From positions 109,367-173,366 of the forward strand of contig SSNU01000068.1 of NCBI GenBank assembly GCA_012064415.1: a stretch of DNA of 64,000 nt, written 5' to 3'. Position numbers and translations under genes: made by a program. Shown here piece by piece: positions 32,501-46,100 of the stretch. Positions within the stretch are counted from its first letter, which is position 1, and every line of letters begins with the position of its first letter. Below the pieces are notes generated by a model. It searched no databases. It saw nothing but the letters and a program-made list of their open reading frames with translations, and had not been told where the DNA came from. The DNA is from Gyrodactylus bullatarudis. Taxonomy: Eukaryota; Platyhelminthes; Monogenea; Gyrodactylidea; Gyrodactylidae.

Positions 32501-35115
32501 ATGATCTGGTTATGTACTAATTCATTATTTTTCCTTAAGAATATTCTCAAATTGAATCTACCCATCCAGAATGGCTTACGGACAATCACAAACAAATGGG
32601 CCCAATGGAATGTAGATCCTAAACAAGGCGATCCATCGGATATTACTCAGTCTCTTACACAGACATATAAGCAACCAAAGACAAAAGATTTAAAATATAA
32701 TACTAGGATGTTTAGAGAAGGTCTTTTGCCACGCCCCGAACAATATGATGAGCCTGTCAATATGCCGGAATACAAACCAGTCGATCATTGGACTCCTATC
32801 AGGGCTAATTTCGGTCAGAATGATTACATTGGTACGTGAATTATTCAAGATGAGTATAAGATATATCTATTGTTCTAAATTTTTTATGAGAAATATTCAT
32901 TTTAGTTATTTGATAAGATCATGGGGAATTAATTCGAATTTCACATCAAATCTGTTTGATCATAATTGTCTATTGCAAAAGGTCTAGTTTTTCAAGAGCA
33001 ATTTATATTTTTATACATTGATAGGATGAATAAAATTATTGTAGTCATTAAATTCTGGTTCACTTCGTCCAATTTTGTCAATAAGAAAATTTATAATTAA
33101 TCATTAATAATACTTTTAAGTAGATTTGTACATTAATTACATTGAAATTTTATCGTCATTATTTATTTATGGAGTATTTTTTGTCTACGGATTTAGTCAG
33201 TTTTGTTTTTAGCTCTGCATGTACGATATAAATATTGTCTCGTGGATATATACTAATTAGAGATAAGGTTCTGTCTATAGGGACAAGCATAGACTTAACT
33301 ATCTTGATGCTTTTAATTGCTATGCTTCAAATAAGTTACGCTAAAAATCCCTAAAAGTTTTAAGGAGATATCTTAATTTTGATATAATTACCTAGATTTG
33401 TAAAAATTAGTTTTCATCCACTTATTAGTACAGATGGGAAATTCAATGTAATATAGACTTTCTTGGAAGGTATCAAAAGAATTCTTATTATCTAGAATTC
33501 CCATCTTAATCCGATTTAGAACCGTTTTATACGCATAAATAGGTGAGTATTTTTACCAGATTGGCTTTCTTACTGTCTCTATAGGATTTATTCATAAAGC
33601 TTTATTAATCTGATTTTAAAGGATAGAAATCAAGGGTTTAATGAGAAATCTTTCATTGAATATATTTCTTGTAATTCAAATCAATAAATCTACCAAGTTT
33701 CTAAAATTGGAATCATCTCTAATTCAGCACATTTAACTTGGTATATTTTTTTCTTATACTGTCTTATAGTTTTAATGACTCACATTCAATCTTTTGTCTA
33801 TTCTATGGTCTGTGAATACGCTGATTAAGAATCTACACTTGTTCAGACGATTGGATAATTGAATTCTACGGATATGATTACTCGATTATCTTAATTTTCA
33901 TCTATAACACTAGAAAGTAGGTTTTCAACAAAAATGAATTTTTTTGAAAAAATCAACTCTCTTTGAATTAGTACAGCAAGAGTTAGACGAATGAAAGAGC
34001 CAAGATCTTTGCGAATTCCACGAGATTAATAAATTTTGAATGTTGGAGAAAATAATAATTTGAGGCATGAAGGTTTAGAGCACATTTCAATCAATGAGTA
34101 TTACTTACTGAGTAATCTTTTTCTATATTGTCCAATGAAATTAATACTAAACTATGATCAATAGACAAGTGTTACAGTAAAGAAAAAGTAATCTTTTCAA
34201 AAAAAATTTAATCATCATCTTATTTATGACCTTTTTATTATTGCATAAAAATTTCACTTTTGGATTCGGTTTTCTTTTTGATCATTACATTTTTTCATGA
34301 CCTGTCCTAGTATGATCCGAAAATAAATTTTTATTGAGTCAACTAATTTTGTTATGTATATTAGAAAGAGGCAAATTTTTATCATCCGGATGTGCAAAGA
34401 GAATTTTTCAACGTATAAAATTTTCTATTAAACCATGTATTTTAAATTTTGCTTGAATAATGCCGATTTTTGAATTAGCGCCAACTATTTTCAATGAATT
34501 TTTCTACTACAATCGATTTAAATCTAAATTTTGAGCCGTTTGAATGCAATTTTGAATAGAAATAGGTTCGTAAGGTATTTTTAATCAGCAGTATATATTC
34601 TAGTAAAAAAATCCGATTAATATGGGATATGTTGAAGATGTTTGGGAAAATGGGACTTGGGGTATCAGAGATTTGAAAATTTCGAAAAAATTTTTTTAAT
34701 TGAAAAAATCGCGCCAGGTCGAAATTTAAAATGTCTCTAAAATTTTCCAAAAAAATCTTTCAAAAATTTTGATACCTTGATTAATAAATGAGGTTTTTAT
34801 AAAAATCATTTACATTTGCCTTAAAATAAAGACTTGTTCTATGCAAATTATTTCTTATTTTTATCTAACTTAGATATTTTTGGAAATGGGAACATTAAGC
34901 CTAGAGATTTCTATACTGGGCCTTTAACCAATTTTTATGCCAATGGTGAATTCCAAACAATATGCAACATTCTCAATGATCCTGCTGCTGTCGCATGGCT
35001 GGAAGAATTCGAACCAAGTCGTCTTCATTCTTTAAAGAAACGACATTTTTTCCTTTATAAAAAGATTAACCGGAGGCGCAATAATAAATTCCTTAAATAC
35101 CGCGATCATCCTTGA
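32501..35115 (+). CDS. MRPL51: Mitochondrial large-subunit ribosomal protein L51
   Basis: Exons 32501-32831 and 34874-35115 give 190 residues. MRPL51 is a component of the mitochondrial 39S ribosomal subunit. Matches to the family are DHWTPIRANFGQNDYI in exon 1 and, in exon 2, GNGNIKPRDFYTGP and the C-terminal HSLKKRHFFLYKKINRRRNN. The last segment corresponds to the RIRYLYKHFNRHGK end of the human protein. The N-terminus is basic and hydrophobic (SLFFLKNILKLNLPIQNGLR), as expected for a mitochondrial targeting signal. The 2.0 kb intron contains dispersed repeats, including one at 33400-33585 shared with 59550-59735, and no gene. Confidence 0.88.
33400..33585. repeat. Dispersed repeat shared with 59550-59735
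   Basis: Both copies contain TTTTCATC, then ACAGATGGGAAATTCAAT, AAAAGAAT, GAATTCCCAT and GATTGGCTTTCTTA in the same order. It lies in the intron of MRPL51. The element type is unknown. Confidence 0.6.
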
Positions 35116-36056
35116 ACAAGGTGCTTTGTATTTACTAATAAATTTCATATTTAATCAATTTCTGTCCTTTTCTCTTATCATATTTTATATAAAAAATTCA
35201 TTTTTTAATCTCTCCAGTCCTAGATGCTGCTTTGAGTCTTTTGCCAAGAAGTTAATTTTAAAGAATTAAAGTGAGTTCTTATTTGGAACAAATAATTGTC
35301 CAGAATTTTGCTGATTTTATCAATGAAAAATAAAAGTTTACTGGAAGAATTCTTATGCTTTGTTGTAAATCTCAAGACTGATATTTGTTCGTTTCATGTT
35401 ATTCTATCGACGAATTTACAACAAAGCATGGATCAAAAATTGAAGTGAATTTTAAGGTTGGGAAAACTTGTTGAATTTAAATTTGCGCCACCATTTTTCA
35501 ATGAATTTTACTACGAAAAATGATAAATTTTGAATTACATTAGGCATTCTCTGATCTTTGCAAATCAGATTTTCACGTCAATATTAAATATAATTTGAAT
35601 AGACCCTAAACTTAATGTGACTTTTGCATATAAGAATCTTAGAATTTTAAAATTTAGTTTTCGAAAACGGCAATGACGAACCACATAAAATCTATTGGAA
35701 GAATCAAATAGAAAAGTGTTCGGGAAATAAAAATGTTCCTCTGCTAAAGAGGAACCAAGTTTTAGTTTGCAGAGTTTGTTCTGATTTCAAGTTTAAAGTA
35801 GCGAGCCATAAACGATATCAGGCTATGACGGGTGCTTGACAAATTTGGTGCACTTGTAATTATACAAAATAATGAGTGCACAACTAAAATGAGTCGTTTC
35901 TGAGAATGATTTTCATAAATCATTACATGCCTAGAGCCTGTCAATCGCTCTGCTATTTAAAGAGATAGAATTAAGATTTTATATTTTTCTACATTTTTAA
36001 AAATATTTCATTAACTTTATTGAATAATTCAGAACAATCTCAGTCAATATTCAGTT
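35116..36056 (+). other. Intergenic stretch between MRPL51 and ZFYVE28
   Basis: It holds the 3' end of MRPL51 and a copy of repeat family B near 35450-35540 (TTGCGCCACCATTTTTCAAT). No gene was recognised. The last 30 bases before 36057 contain ATTCAG, a possible acceptor if the following gene has an upstream exon. Confidence 0.5.
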
Positions 36057-38929
36057 ATGGACGTGGTCTGGAAGTTTTATTGCATCAGTGTCAAGACCCA
36101 TCATCTCATTCAAAACCTCTCTGAATCTGGTCATGCTCAGAATATTCTACATCTTCGCAATCACATTTACAAAGAGTATGGTTTCGCCTTGGGGGAATTC
36201 ATGCGATCTGTGATATCACTCAAGCAAAGATATCGTCGAGATTTCCGCATCAAATTCGCTGATGATATGGATTTTGAACTGTTGGAGAATAGTCTGATTT
36301 CAGCAGCTTATCGAATTATCTTCTCTTCACAGAATGATCCTTCGATGAACTCATGCTTGCCAATTGCATCTGAGTTAATTGAGAAAATTGATATGCTACA
36401 CATATCCCTGTTCTCACACCTCAAGAACATTGAATCCAAAATGAGGCAATTCATGGCGGAAAATAACGAAAAGTTTATGAAAGACGAAGAGGATATTATC
36501 AACAAATGGCTGAGTGATTTTGTGTTTGGGTCAAGATGTATCCTATCAAGGTATTCTTATCACAAATCGGAAATACCCAACGTTCCCAATTGCCTAAAGG
36601 ACTTCCTATTTGTCTCAAATGACATTATTGACTTTCTCATCAGCCTCGATGAGACTATCGCCAAGTTTGAATGGAAATTCGTCAACATGGTTGCCAGGCG
36701 AATTAGAGGTATCAAAGAGTCCGAGGATATCCAGAGAATGTGTGTTCTATTCTCTGAGACAATCCAATGGGCTGTTACTATTGGTCTTATCAATCAGAAT
36801 GACATCACAGATCGAGATCCAGTCTTATTCCTCTGCCTGCCAAGACTCGTTCTTATTTTTGGTATTCGTCTGTTACACGAAGGTCCTATTTCTTATCGGA
36901 AAATTTTCAATGGTCATCGATTGCCATATCTATTTCGTGGTTGTATTGTTGAAATTGCTTCATTGGCACGCCAGCTCCTGGCACTTTCCCAAGAAAACTT
37001 GTACCTTTTAATTCAATGGATCGGCCCCAATGGAATGCCGAATATCGCTCAAAAGTACACTTCGGAAATGAAGAATTTTATCACCGACAAGGATTATGAA
37101 TCTCAAAAATTCAGTCATTTCCAAGGACTGCATTATATTTACAAGAAAATCTCAACGATTGCTGATACAATGTGCTCTAGACATGCTTCAGACATTAGAT
37201 TTCTCATGCAAAACTCGATTGAAATGAATGATGTACCAGAAAACTACGACAATCAGAGCAGAATATCAGTCACATCGACAGTGGAATCTCAGTCACCTCA
37301 TGAAGAGAGAACTCAGTCTGATTTTGAAGAGGAAGAGTATTTTAACCTGATTGAAAAGGTTTCCAAATTTTCACTAATAGATTGGAGGGAGATACTCAAT
37401 ACCTCCTACACAGATGATGTTCAAATCTTTCAAAAGCCACGAAAGTCAGCAGCTAACCTTAAAATAGATTGTGATTACGTACAAAAGTTGATTGAACCTA
37501 TTGAAGTAGGCTTTGACATTGCTAAATGGCTCCAACAGTCCCACGAGGAATCTCTGACAAACTTTCCTCCTGATAAAACCAAAGAGGATGAATCAGCAGG
37601 TGAGATAATGATTCTCTTATCTAATAGGCTAATTTGATTTCATAATCAATTGAAAATCAGTTCAAACCATAGAAATCAGTGCGCGGTAATCTATTAGAAT
37701 TAGAATTACCGTGAGAATTAGAAAAGTAAGGAGTCGGAAATCTATAATTATTAAATCCCATTTTTGAAATTCGAGCTGAAAATTTCTATTGATCAAGATT
37801 AATCAAGAAAGCCGAAAGAGCAACAAAATGGCAGAATTCAATTTATTATGATTCGGATTTCGATTTCTTGATCATTTTTCTCACTACTTGAAAATCGATG
37901 AAATTTCGATAATTCAAAATCCCTTGAAAACAGTTGGATTTTTGTGAGTTTAGTGGTATTTTTCTAATTTCGATTCTGAAGAACTTCTTCTGGCCTCCTT
38001 TCCACTTTAAAATCAATAAACAGTTTTAGCTCAAAAATTCGAAAAAATTTGAATTTGACTAAACCTCTATAAAAATTATAACAAACCTATATATTTCTTT
38101 CAAAGATTTCAAATTTTTCCCTTACTTTTTTTTCCGAATAGCAGAAAATCTTCGTCATCTTGACAATAGATTTGGATTTTTCTTCAAAATCACAGATTCC
38201 TAACTATCATATCAACCAATTTTATTTCTTTCTCATTGACACCAACCATTTTCGAAACTTTTCGGTCCCGACCTAGTTTCAGAGAGGAAACGGCTTATAT
38301 ATCAAAAATGGGAGTTTTTCAGCTTCGGAACCCATTTAGGAATTTAGATTTAGTTGTTTGTGAATCGAACCATTAGAGAAGGCATTTGACAACAAACTTT
38401 TTTTAAACTGAAACTTTAGATCATTTTGACTCTAACATAAGAAAATTTCAACACGTTATATTCTATGGCTTGATGAGCATTTTATTTTACAGAACCTCCT
38501 GAATTATGCTCAAACAGTTTACTTGATGAACATAACAATGACCCAGAAAAAGAAGATGAGACCAATCTTGCTATGGAGGATAAGTCTAGAGTGTCTCATG
38601 ATAATTTTATTCCTCTGTGGCAGCCAGACTACGGTCTACACAAAGACCTCAATGTCCACTTTCAAGATAACGAAACCGAAACATCAAGCAATTCCGAAGA
38701 CGAATACGCTGACAGGACTCGGCGACTGCCTATCCAGGGGAGCGTATGTGGTATTTGTTTAGAGTCATTCAATCTTTTTCGACGTCGACATCACTGTCGG
38801 AGATGTGGATTCGTCTTTTGTCATTATTGCTCTTCGAAGAAAAGAAAATTACCCCATTCTACGAATCAGCTACTTCGTGTCTGTAATGATTGTAATGAAT
38901 TCCTGGGACCAATTATTGATGAATCTTGA
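36057..38929 (+). CDS. ZFYVE28: LST-2/ZFYVE28-like FYVE-domain protein
   Basis: Exons 36057-37599 and 38493-38929 give 659 residues. LST-2 proteins are negative regulators of EGF receptor signalling that act on endosomes; the FYVE domain binds phosphatidylinositol 3-phosphate. The N-terminal helical region matches the family in FSETIQWAVTIGLINQNDI and LPRLVLIFGIRLLHEGPISY. A FYVE finger lies at about residues 598-650: VCGICLESFNLFRRRHHC, then RRCGFVFCHYC and VCNDC. The basic RRRHHCRRCG signature is complete. The 893-base intron is filled with foldback fragments. The usual N-terminal segment of the family is replaced by MDVVWKF, so an upstream exon may be missing. Confidence 0.83.
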
Positions 38930-40176
38930 AGAAAATCTTATGACCTATTTCAAAATAGAACAATTCTGCTAAGGCTGTTTCAACTTGAAGTATTTCACGA
39001 TATTATTTTTTGATTTTATTCCAAATATATTATTTTTCGATTTCATATTTAAGACTGAAATAGTGATTTACTTAAGTTTACAGCTGAGAGAATTTTTAAC
39101 AGCTGATGTAGAAAGTTCTTTTTCCATGGTGCTATTCGTTTTTTTGTCAAATTTTTTTTACAGCCACCATCGGCCGTTAGAGGTTTTTCGACTTTTTCCT
39201 TACAAGGGGGCTGTAACTTCTCTCAACTATTTGCTAAGAGAACAAATTTGGTTTTAAAATTTTGCCAAAAATAGTTATTATAATAGATAAAGCTAGTTAA
39301 CATAAAGGTTTATGATTTGTACAAAATTTTCATTTTTTCATCGAAAAATCAAGTTTTTTTGGAATGTAAATCGTGAGGCCCTTTTTCTCGATACGGAGAA
39401 AATATCAGGAAGACAAGGCAAATTTAAAATCTCTAAGTAGCGCCAAATTTCCATTTTTTTCAACTTTGAGTTGAAATTTTTTTTTGATTTTAATATGAGA
39501 GAGTGATCAAAAGTTGATTTTTAAGATCACAATAAGACAAAAAAACCGATTATTATCATAAAAATTTTGATAAATTCAGAAATCTTGAAATATCAAATTT
39601 CATCGTCTTTCAAGTAGGAAAAATGGTCGAAAATTTTTGAATAGTGCAGGACCTATACTTAAAAAGAATATTTACTAGAATTATTTCGTTCTATATCTAT
39701 ATATTTCGTAATATATCCCACAGGTTCGTCTTATTTGGTAATAGAATAGCCCATGTCGCTGAATGTTACAGCTTACTCATGGATCCCACCGTCATAAGAG
39801 GAACCTGTGGGATATATTACCTAAGCACCTACAGAACGAAATAATTCTAGTAAAATTTATTTTATTATTGAGTCGACCAAGCGGTTCAAATGAAAAATTA
39901 AAGTTTTTATCTAATTAATTCAGGATTAAAATTTCTTCTTATATGAATTTATTTATTTCACTCTGCTTATTTTAAATAAACAGGTTTTGTTTTTTTTATC
40001 ATCATCAGAATTTACTTGTCCTGAGCGATCTACCTCTATTCTCTAATACTCAATAAGATGAGCGAAAAGGGAACTTAATTTACTTTTGGATTAAAATATG
40101 ACTTTATTCTCTCGCAAATTAATAAATAATAGATAGACATGACCATGTTACACCTCTCTAGTGTTGGATAGATCGC
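38930..40176. other. Intergenic stretch between ZFYVE28 and aspartate aminotransferase
   Basis: It separates two convergent genes. It contains a short hAT-like remnant near 39085-39140 (LTADVESSFSMV, weak), a family A foldback fragment (39290-39540), and a compact palindrome at 39671-39854. Nothing else was recognised. Confidence 0.5.
39671..39854. repeat. Palindrome with a structured centre
   Basis: The outer arms begin TTTACTAGAATTATTTCGTT and end with the inverse AACGAAATAATTCTAGTAAA. Inner arms share AATATATCCCACAGGTTC. The approximately 55-base centre can itself form a hairpin, with CCATG pairing CATGG and GCTG pairing CAGC. The construction parallels the palindrome at 40412-40786, but no hammerhead core is present. 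Confidence 0.7.
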
Positions 40177-43100
40177 CTATTGGGAATTTTGCAAAACACT
40201 GTTAATTGCATTCGCTACATAGGTGATGTTGGAGTGGTTAAGGCCGCACATGTTAATTCTCCCATCCGAGAGCATATATATGTGAAATTCATCTTTCAAC
40301 TGCTGGGCATGCTTTTCTGAAAAAGAAAAATTATAAACTTGATGATAATCTTTTAGATAATAAGAAAAAATTGAATTTAGAAATAAGCACCATATGGAAA
40401 TTACAGTGTTTTTAGACAATTAACCTACTAGCAAAGTGTGATCACTGGTAATTACTATATCCATGTGAACTCTAACTTGATGGAGATTGTCTTCTCACAC
40501 CTAGATGATAGAAATTCGGTTAAGCAAGTGTCAATTCCATAAGAGAGTCGAATAATATTCAACTCACGAATCCTGACTATGGTGTACTGACGAGTCCTAA
40601 TAAGGACGAAACGCGTCTACATGTGCCACCGTGAGTTGAATATTATTCGACTCTCTTATGGAATTGACACTTGCTTATCCGAATTTCTATCATCTAGGTG
40701 TGAGAAGACAATCTCCATCAAGTTAGAGTTCACATGGGTATAGTAATTACCAGTGACCACACTTTGCTAGTAGGTTAATTGTCTAAATTGAATTTATATT
40801 TTCAGAAGGATTTTGATACAATTTACAAGAAAAAGGAAATGAACAAAAATATGGCTTGTTTTAGGCGTCGAATCGACCACTTTAAAATTCAAATACAAAA
40901 GTTATTTTATTTTACATCAAGAGAGAACTGAAAACTTACTTATCCTTTTCAATGCTTCAATCAGAAATCTTAAACATGTTTTAAGCTGAAGTTTCAAACT
41001 TTTTATTTATCGTGGCGCTATGGGGAAGAAATGAACCTACGTGGTGAAATAACAATGGATTTCAAAAAGGTTGCAGCAGGGGATAGAGTTAATGAGTTTG
41101 TGGTAAGATTTGACACTGAATCTGGGGCGTTCTTACTCACACTACATTTAAGAGCTCGGATTTGGCGAATAGTGTAGAGTAAAACATTGGCATCGCAAAC
41201 AAAATTAAGTCAAAGAGATATGTCAGCGCGGCTAGATAAGCAGAATTCTCAGCTCTTCAAGCACCTGCTATAAAAATTCAAAGAAAGTTGATTTTTCCAA
41301 AAAATTAGTTTTTGTTTAAAACGTCTTTTTCCAAAGTCATGGATGGTCATCCGTAGAATTCAAATATGTAATCGCCTGAATTCTATCTGATAAAACTTCG
41401 AAGATATTGGATTTTCGGATCAAAAAATAACCCAATTTTTGATCGATAACTTGTGAACTAAAAATAATTGCGTTAAAACAACTGTCGTATTCACAAACAA
41501 TATGATAGACAAATGCGAGTCATGAAAAAAAAATTCTCTGGGACTTCAATTGGATGAGTTCTTCATTAAGCTGAGAAGAGAGGCGGTAATGACGGAACTT
41601 CCAGAGATATATATTTAAAGCCAATTGAAAAAATATCTTTTGTCACATTTAACCCTGAAACGATATGTTAGGGAAGCCATATTGATTTTTAAACTGTAAC
41701 ATTTTTCTGTCATTATTATTTACTTTAAAAGAGTGAAACAACTTTCTAATCCTAGCTAAACTATTTTTTCAACGAAATAAACATTTTTTGATAGCTGAGT
41801 GATGTCTCTTGACAAAGGTCAAAGCCTTGACACGTGTATTGCTTACTTTTTGGATACTTCATGTACTAATCATTATCAATAACAAGGTGTATGTGTAACT
41901 ATAGTGGTAGAAAAAATAAAAGTATTCACTAGAAATTGTCTCTAAATCACTTATTAAAAGTTATTGAAAATGGAAAGATGACCCATTCGATAGAGAATAT
42001 TCGTTTCTATCAGAAATTACTTTTACTCGTACAAAGAGTTCATTCATATTTTCATAAATACAAATTTACAATATTTCATTAAATTTCAAAACGAAAAATT
42101 AAAAGTATTCACTTTTATTTTGTAAAATCTCCCCTACCAAGTACAACATTTAAGCACCTTTTTGACATGGAATCATACAAATTTTCTATTATTTCTTTTG
42201 GGATTGATTTCCACTCTTCATTGATTCTTTGAACTAGTTCTTGCCTATTTGAATATACTCTCCCTTGGGAATAGACTTTTTGAGATAAAATTCCCCACAA
42301 GTTTTCAATCGGATTCAAGTCGGGGCTCCTAGCTGGCCATGACAAAATCTGTATCTCATTATCATCAAACCATGTTCTAGTTGATGCTGATCGATGACAG
42401 GGAGCATTATCTTGCTGGAATATCATCTCGCACTTATGAATTTCCTCCTTAAAGGGTAATAGCTGATCCTCAAGCAATTTCTGATATGAATTTGAATTAA
42501 GCTTCTCATCAATAACGACAAGATTTCCAGTTCCTTGCTTTGTGATAAACCCCCAAACCATTACATTGCCTCCACCAAATCCTCGTTTGATTTTAGTAGG
42601 TCTAGGTAGAGACTTGTCAATCCAACAAGAAGAAAGGCCATCAGGTCCATCCAAATTGAATTTTTTCTCATCTGAAAACATGATTTTACTCCAATCTTGG
42701 TTTTGGACAATTTTATCATGAGCCCACTGGTATCTCGATTCCCTATCCTTGATACTTAGATTAGGAACCCTTTTTGGTCTTCCCCAATAGATATTAGGAT
42801 TAGTATTCAAATAATTTTGAACTGTTCTAATGCTGACATTCAATTTAAGCTCAGCTTTTATTTGAGAAGCTGTTGCTTTTTTCTTGATGGCTAGATTGAC
42901 AATTTTTTTAATCAGGCAATTGGGTATGGATCTCTTTCGGCCTCGCTTTTTCGGATTTAGCTTCTTTTGTTTGACTGAAAACAAATTATTAACAGTTCTA
43001 CATGAGCATCCGATTATTTTAGCTATCTTCCGATTGCTTGAGCCATCTTGTTTTAATTTGTTGACAAAATCTCTATCACAGCCTCTCAGCTTCGAAAATT

Positions 43101-46100
43101 TCAATTTTTTAACGAACATTTTTGAACTATGTTTAGTTTATTGGCGATAATATATTTGAATGTACTGTGTAAGAGATATAATGAAAATTCAGAATTCAAA
43201 GTCTAATTCTAACTGGGAAAAAAGGTGATTGAAACTGAATACTTTTAATTTTTCGTTTTGAAATTTAATGAAATATTGTAAATTTGTATTTATGAAAATA
43301 TGAATGAACTCTTTGTACGAGTAAAAGTAATTTCTGATAGAAACGAATATTCTCTATCGAATGGGTCATCTTTCCATTTTCAATAACTTTTAATAAGTGA
43401 TTTAGAGACAATTTCTAGTGAATACTTTTATTTTTTCTACCACTATATTAGTTTGGGCGAGTGATACTTAAATGATCCCAACTGGAAATTTGATGAAGAT
43501 TCTGAATCTGGTCTTAGAATTTACGAATTATTCTCAGTTTCGGAGATATTGATAATGAAAATTTCGAATATTCCTAAAACTGGTGTTACTAAATGATGGA
43601 GTTCAATTTCTAGAAAAAGTATCGAAATGGGACTAGATAAATAGATTTGCTTTTCTCAAGATTATTGGATCTCAGCTTAATTTTTCCCATGGACTATTAG
43701 AAATAGACCAAATAATAAATCTAGTTGACATGAAGATGAGAATTTACCAGAATTTTGCAAAAAGGAAACTCAGTAGTTTTCTCCGAATAGTCGTGACTAC
43801 ATAACGAAATGAGCTAATAAGTTTTTATAATTTTAAAAATTTCCGAAAAACATTCAATCTGAAAAATTTTGGCCATTTTGTCAATTTCGATTTTCTCACT
43901 TTTTCAACCTTTGAGCTTAAAAGTTATATCGATTTCGAACATTTGAAGCGATTAAATGCTGAAATTTGGAATGAAAAGTATTTCGCTCTATAGTTAACAG
44001 AAATTCGTCATCATTATTTAACTTTTTCTTGGAGATGGCGAGTTTCTCTCAACCTCTATGGCCAAATTCGAATTCTTCGTCCAATGATGATCCGAAATCT
44101 AAAATTGTTTCATATCTTTGAAATCGATTTCGAGGTTAAACGGGGAAAATAGTGAATTCATTACGTTTTGAGACCCTAGTAATCACGTGAAATTTTTTTC
44201 TTCCAATCAAAATATTTTTGATTTTAAAACAAGATAAAATATGAATGAATGAGAGAACACACCAGTAAGGCCTGTGTATGAAAACATTCCAGATTGCTGA
44301 ATGATATGCTTCCAGTCTCCCAGGGTGTTGATCTCGGTCAGGGCCTTGTAAAGCTTTTCTCGCATTTCAATTATTCTCCCTGACATTGTTCGTATTGAAT
44401 TTTTCCATTCTTCAAAAAGTTGTGAATCTGTGAGAATAGTTTGAACAATCCTGGCACCATGATCTGGTGGATTTGACCATGTTTTCCTAACGATAACCTT
44501 CATTTGATCTTTGACTAGTTCGGTTGCTTTGGCGTCTTTTGTGATGATGACAGCATTTCCCACTCGTTCATCTGAAATCAATCGATTAATTGACCAAGAT
44601 TCATTTATTTTATACAAATTTTATATATATGTTTTAGTTTTTTTAAGAATTTGATAAGAACTCAAACATACTGAGACTCAAAACTCTTCTAGTTTATTAT
44701 TCAATACTGTATTTTTACTTGTACAGGAAAAGATACTAATTCAAAAATACATCCGCCGATATTTGAAATCACTGGTAAATGTAAATACGCATTACATTAT
44801 ACTTGCAATCTATTATTCTACAACTGATTTTCTCCCTTACAATTCTGATTTAATTCTCATGTTCTGATTAATTTTATCACTGTTATATGAACAATTCAAT
44901 AAACTTTATGGTTCTTTATAGTTCGGGAACGACGCAAAATTTCATCTACGGGCGTATTACACATAAGCCAATGAAAATCAAGAAAGTTTTAGAGCACTGT
45001 ATCCATTTGCTATTATGGCCTATTTGAATGTATTACTGCATATGATCAGCCTGTGCTTCAAGTAAACTATAAATAGTACATTTGTATATGCTCTAGTTGA
45101 GAAACGAAACTTTTAATCAAAAATTATAATTATGGTTTTTTTTGGCTTTTCCAAGTATCCCTAATTCTCTTTAAAATTAGTTTAGGTAATGCTTGGGGTA
45201 ACAAACAAAAATATCGTCGTGAAATTTGCTGATGATATCAAATTATGGTTTTCTGGGAAATGTTTGAAACAACTCAACATGTACTGCAAACTCTGAATGT
45301 CTCGCCTAAACATGGATTTATTACAATACCGATTTCTTATTTCGAGGATATTATAGCTGAATTAGATCTACTTCGTAGACAACGTGTTGCTGCTCAAACA
45401 CACAATCAAACTGCTAAAGCCAATTATAGACTAGACGAGTAGCTAATAATGCAATTCCATCTACAGATCCAGATGCTTAACCGGAATCTCCCAAACAATT
45501 CCAACTACTCAGAAAAGGGATACAGCCTCATAATCCATGGAATTAATAAACCGGAATTTAACATTACTACCATCTCTAAATTCATATTCAAGAACTCACT
45601 GCAAAGCTTAAATTGTCTTTCAGCTTTCATAATGCTAACTCGAACCCTGATAATCATTATTACAAAATAAGCTTAAATAGCCGTATTTCAAAACAAATTC
45701 TTAGTCTGATTTCAATGAATTTGCTCCTAAAGGAATAAAAATCAACTCTTCAATACCTGCCAAAAAACGAAAACCTCCTAAAGCTGATTTAGTTAAACCT
45801 CCAAGTGATAACCTCACTTCTCTACGGCTATCAAAACTAAAACTAACATCTTATTAATACTATTTGAAAAAGATGGGAGATAAAGAAGATTCTCTGTAAA
45901 ACCTATTCTCTAAGGAAATTCATCCTTTTCTATATAGATCTCTCCAAATCTTGACTATCGATCAGGTATTCTCTGTAATCAGGACTTTTTTTAAGGAACT
46001 TGAAAGTCAATCTAGTTTCCCTCTTCTTCTGCAGTCCTCCACTCTAAATGTGCGCAAAATGGCTACTCAATTTACTTCTTTCCTACAGAATAAGATTTTA

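Noticed and set aside
36610..37011. Alternative open frame of 133 codons within ZFYVE28.
   Set aside because: It is an overlapping frame of a clearly conserved coding exon.
38985..39257. Open frame of 90 codons after ZFYVE28.
   Set aside because: Mostly Phe/Leu/Ile from AT-rich DNA; only a short hAT-like phrase was seen, too weak for a gene call.
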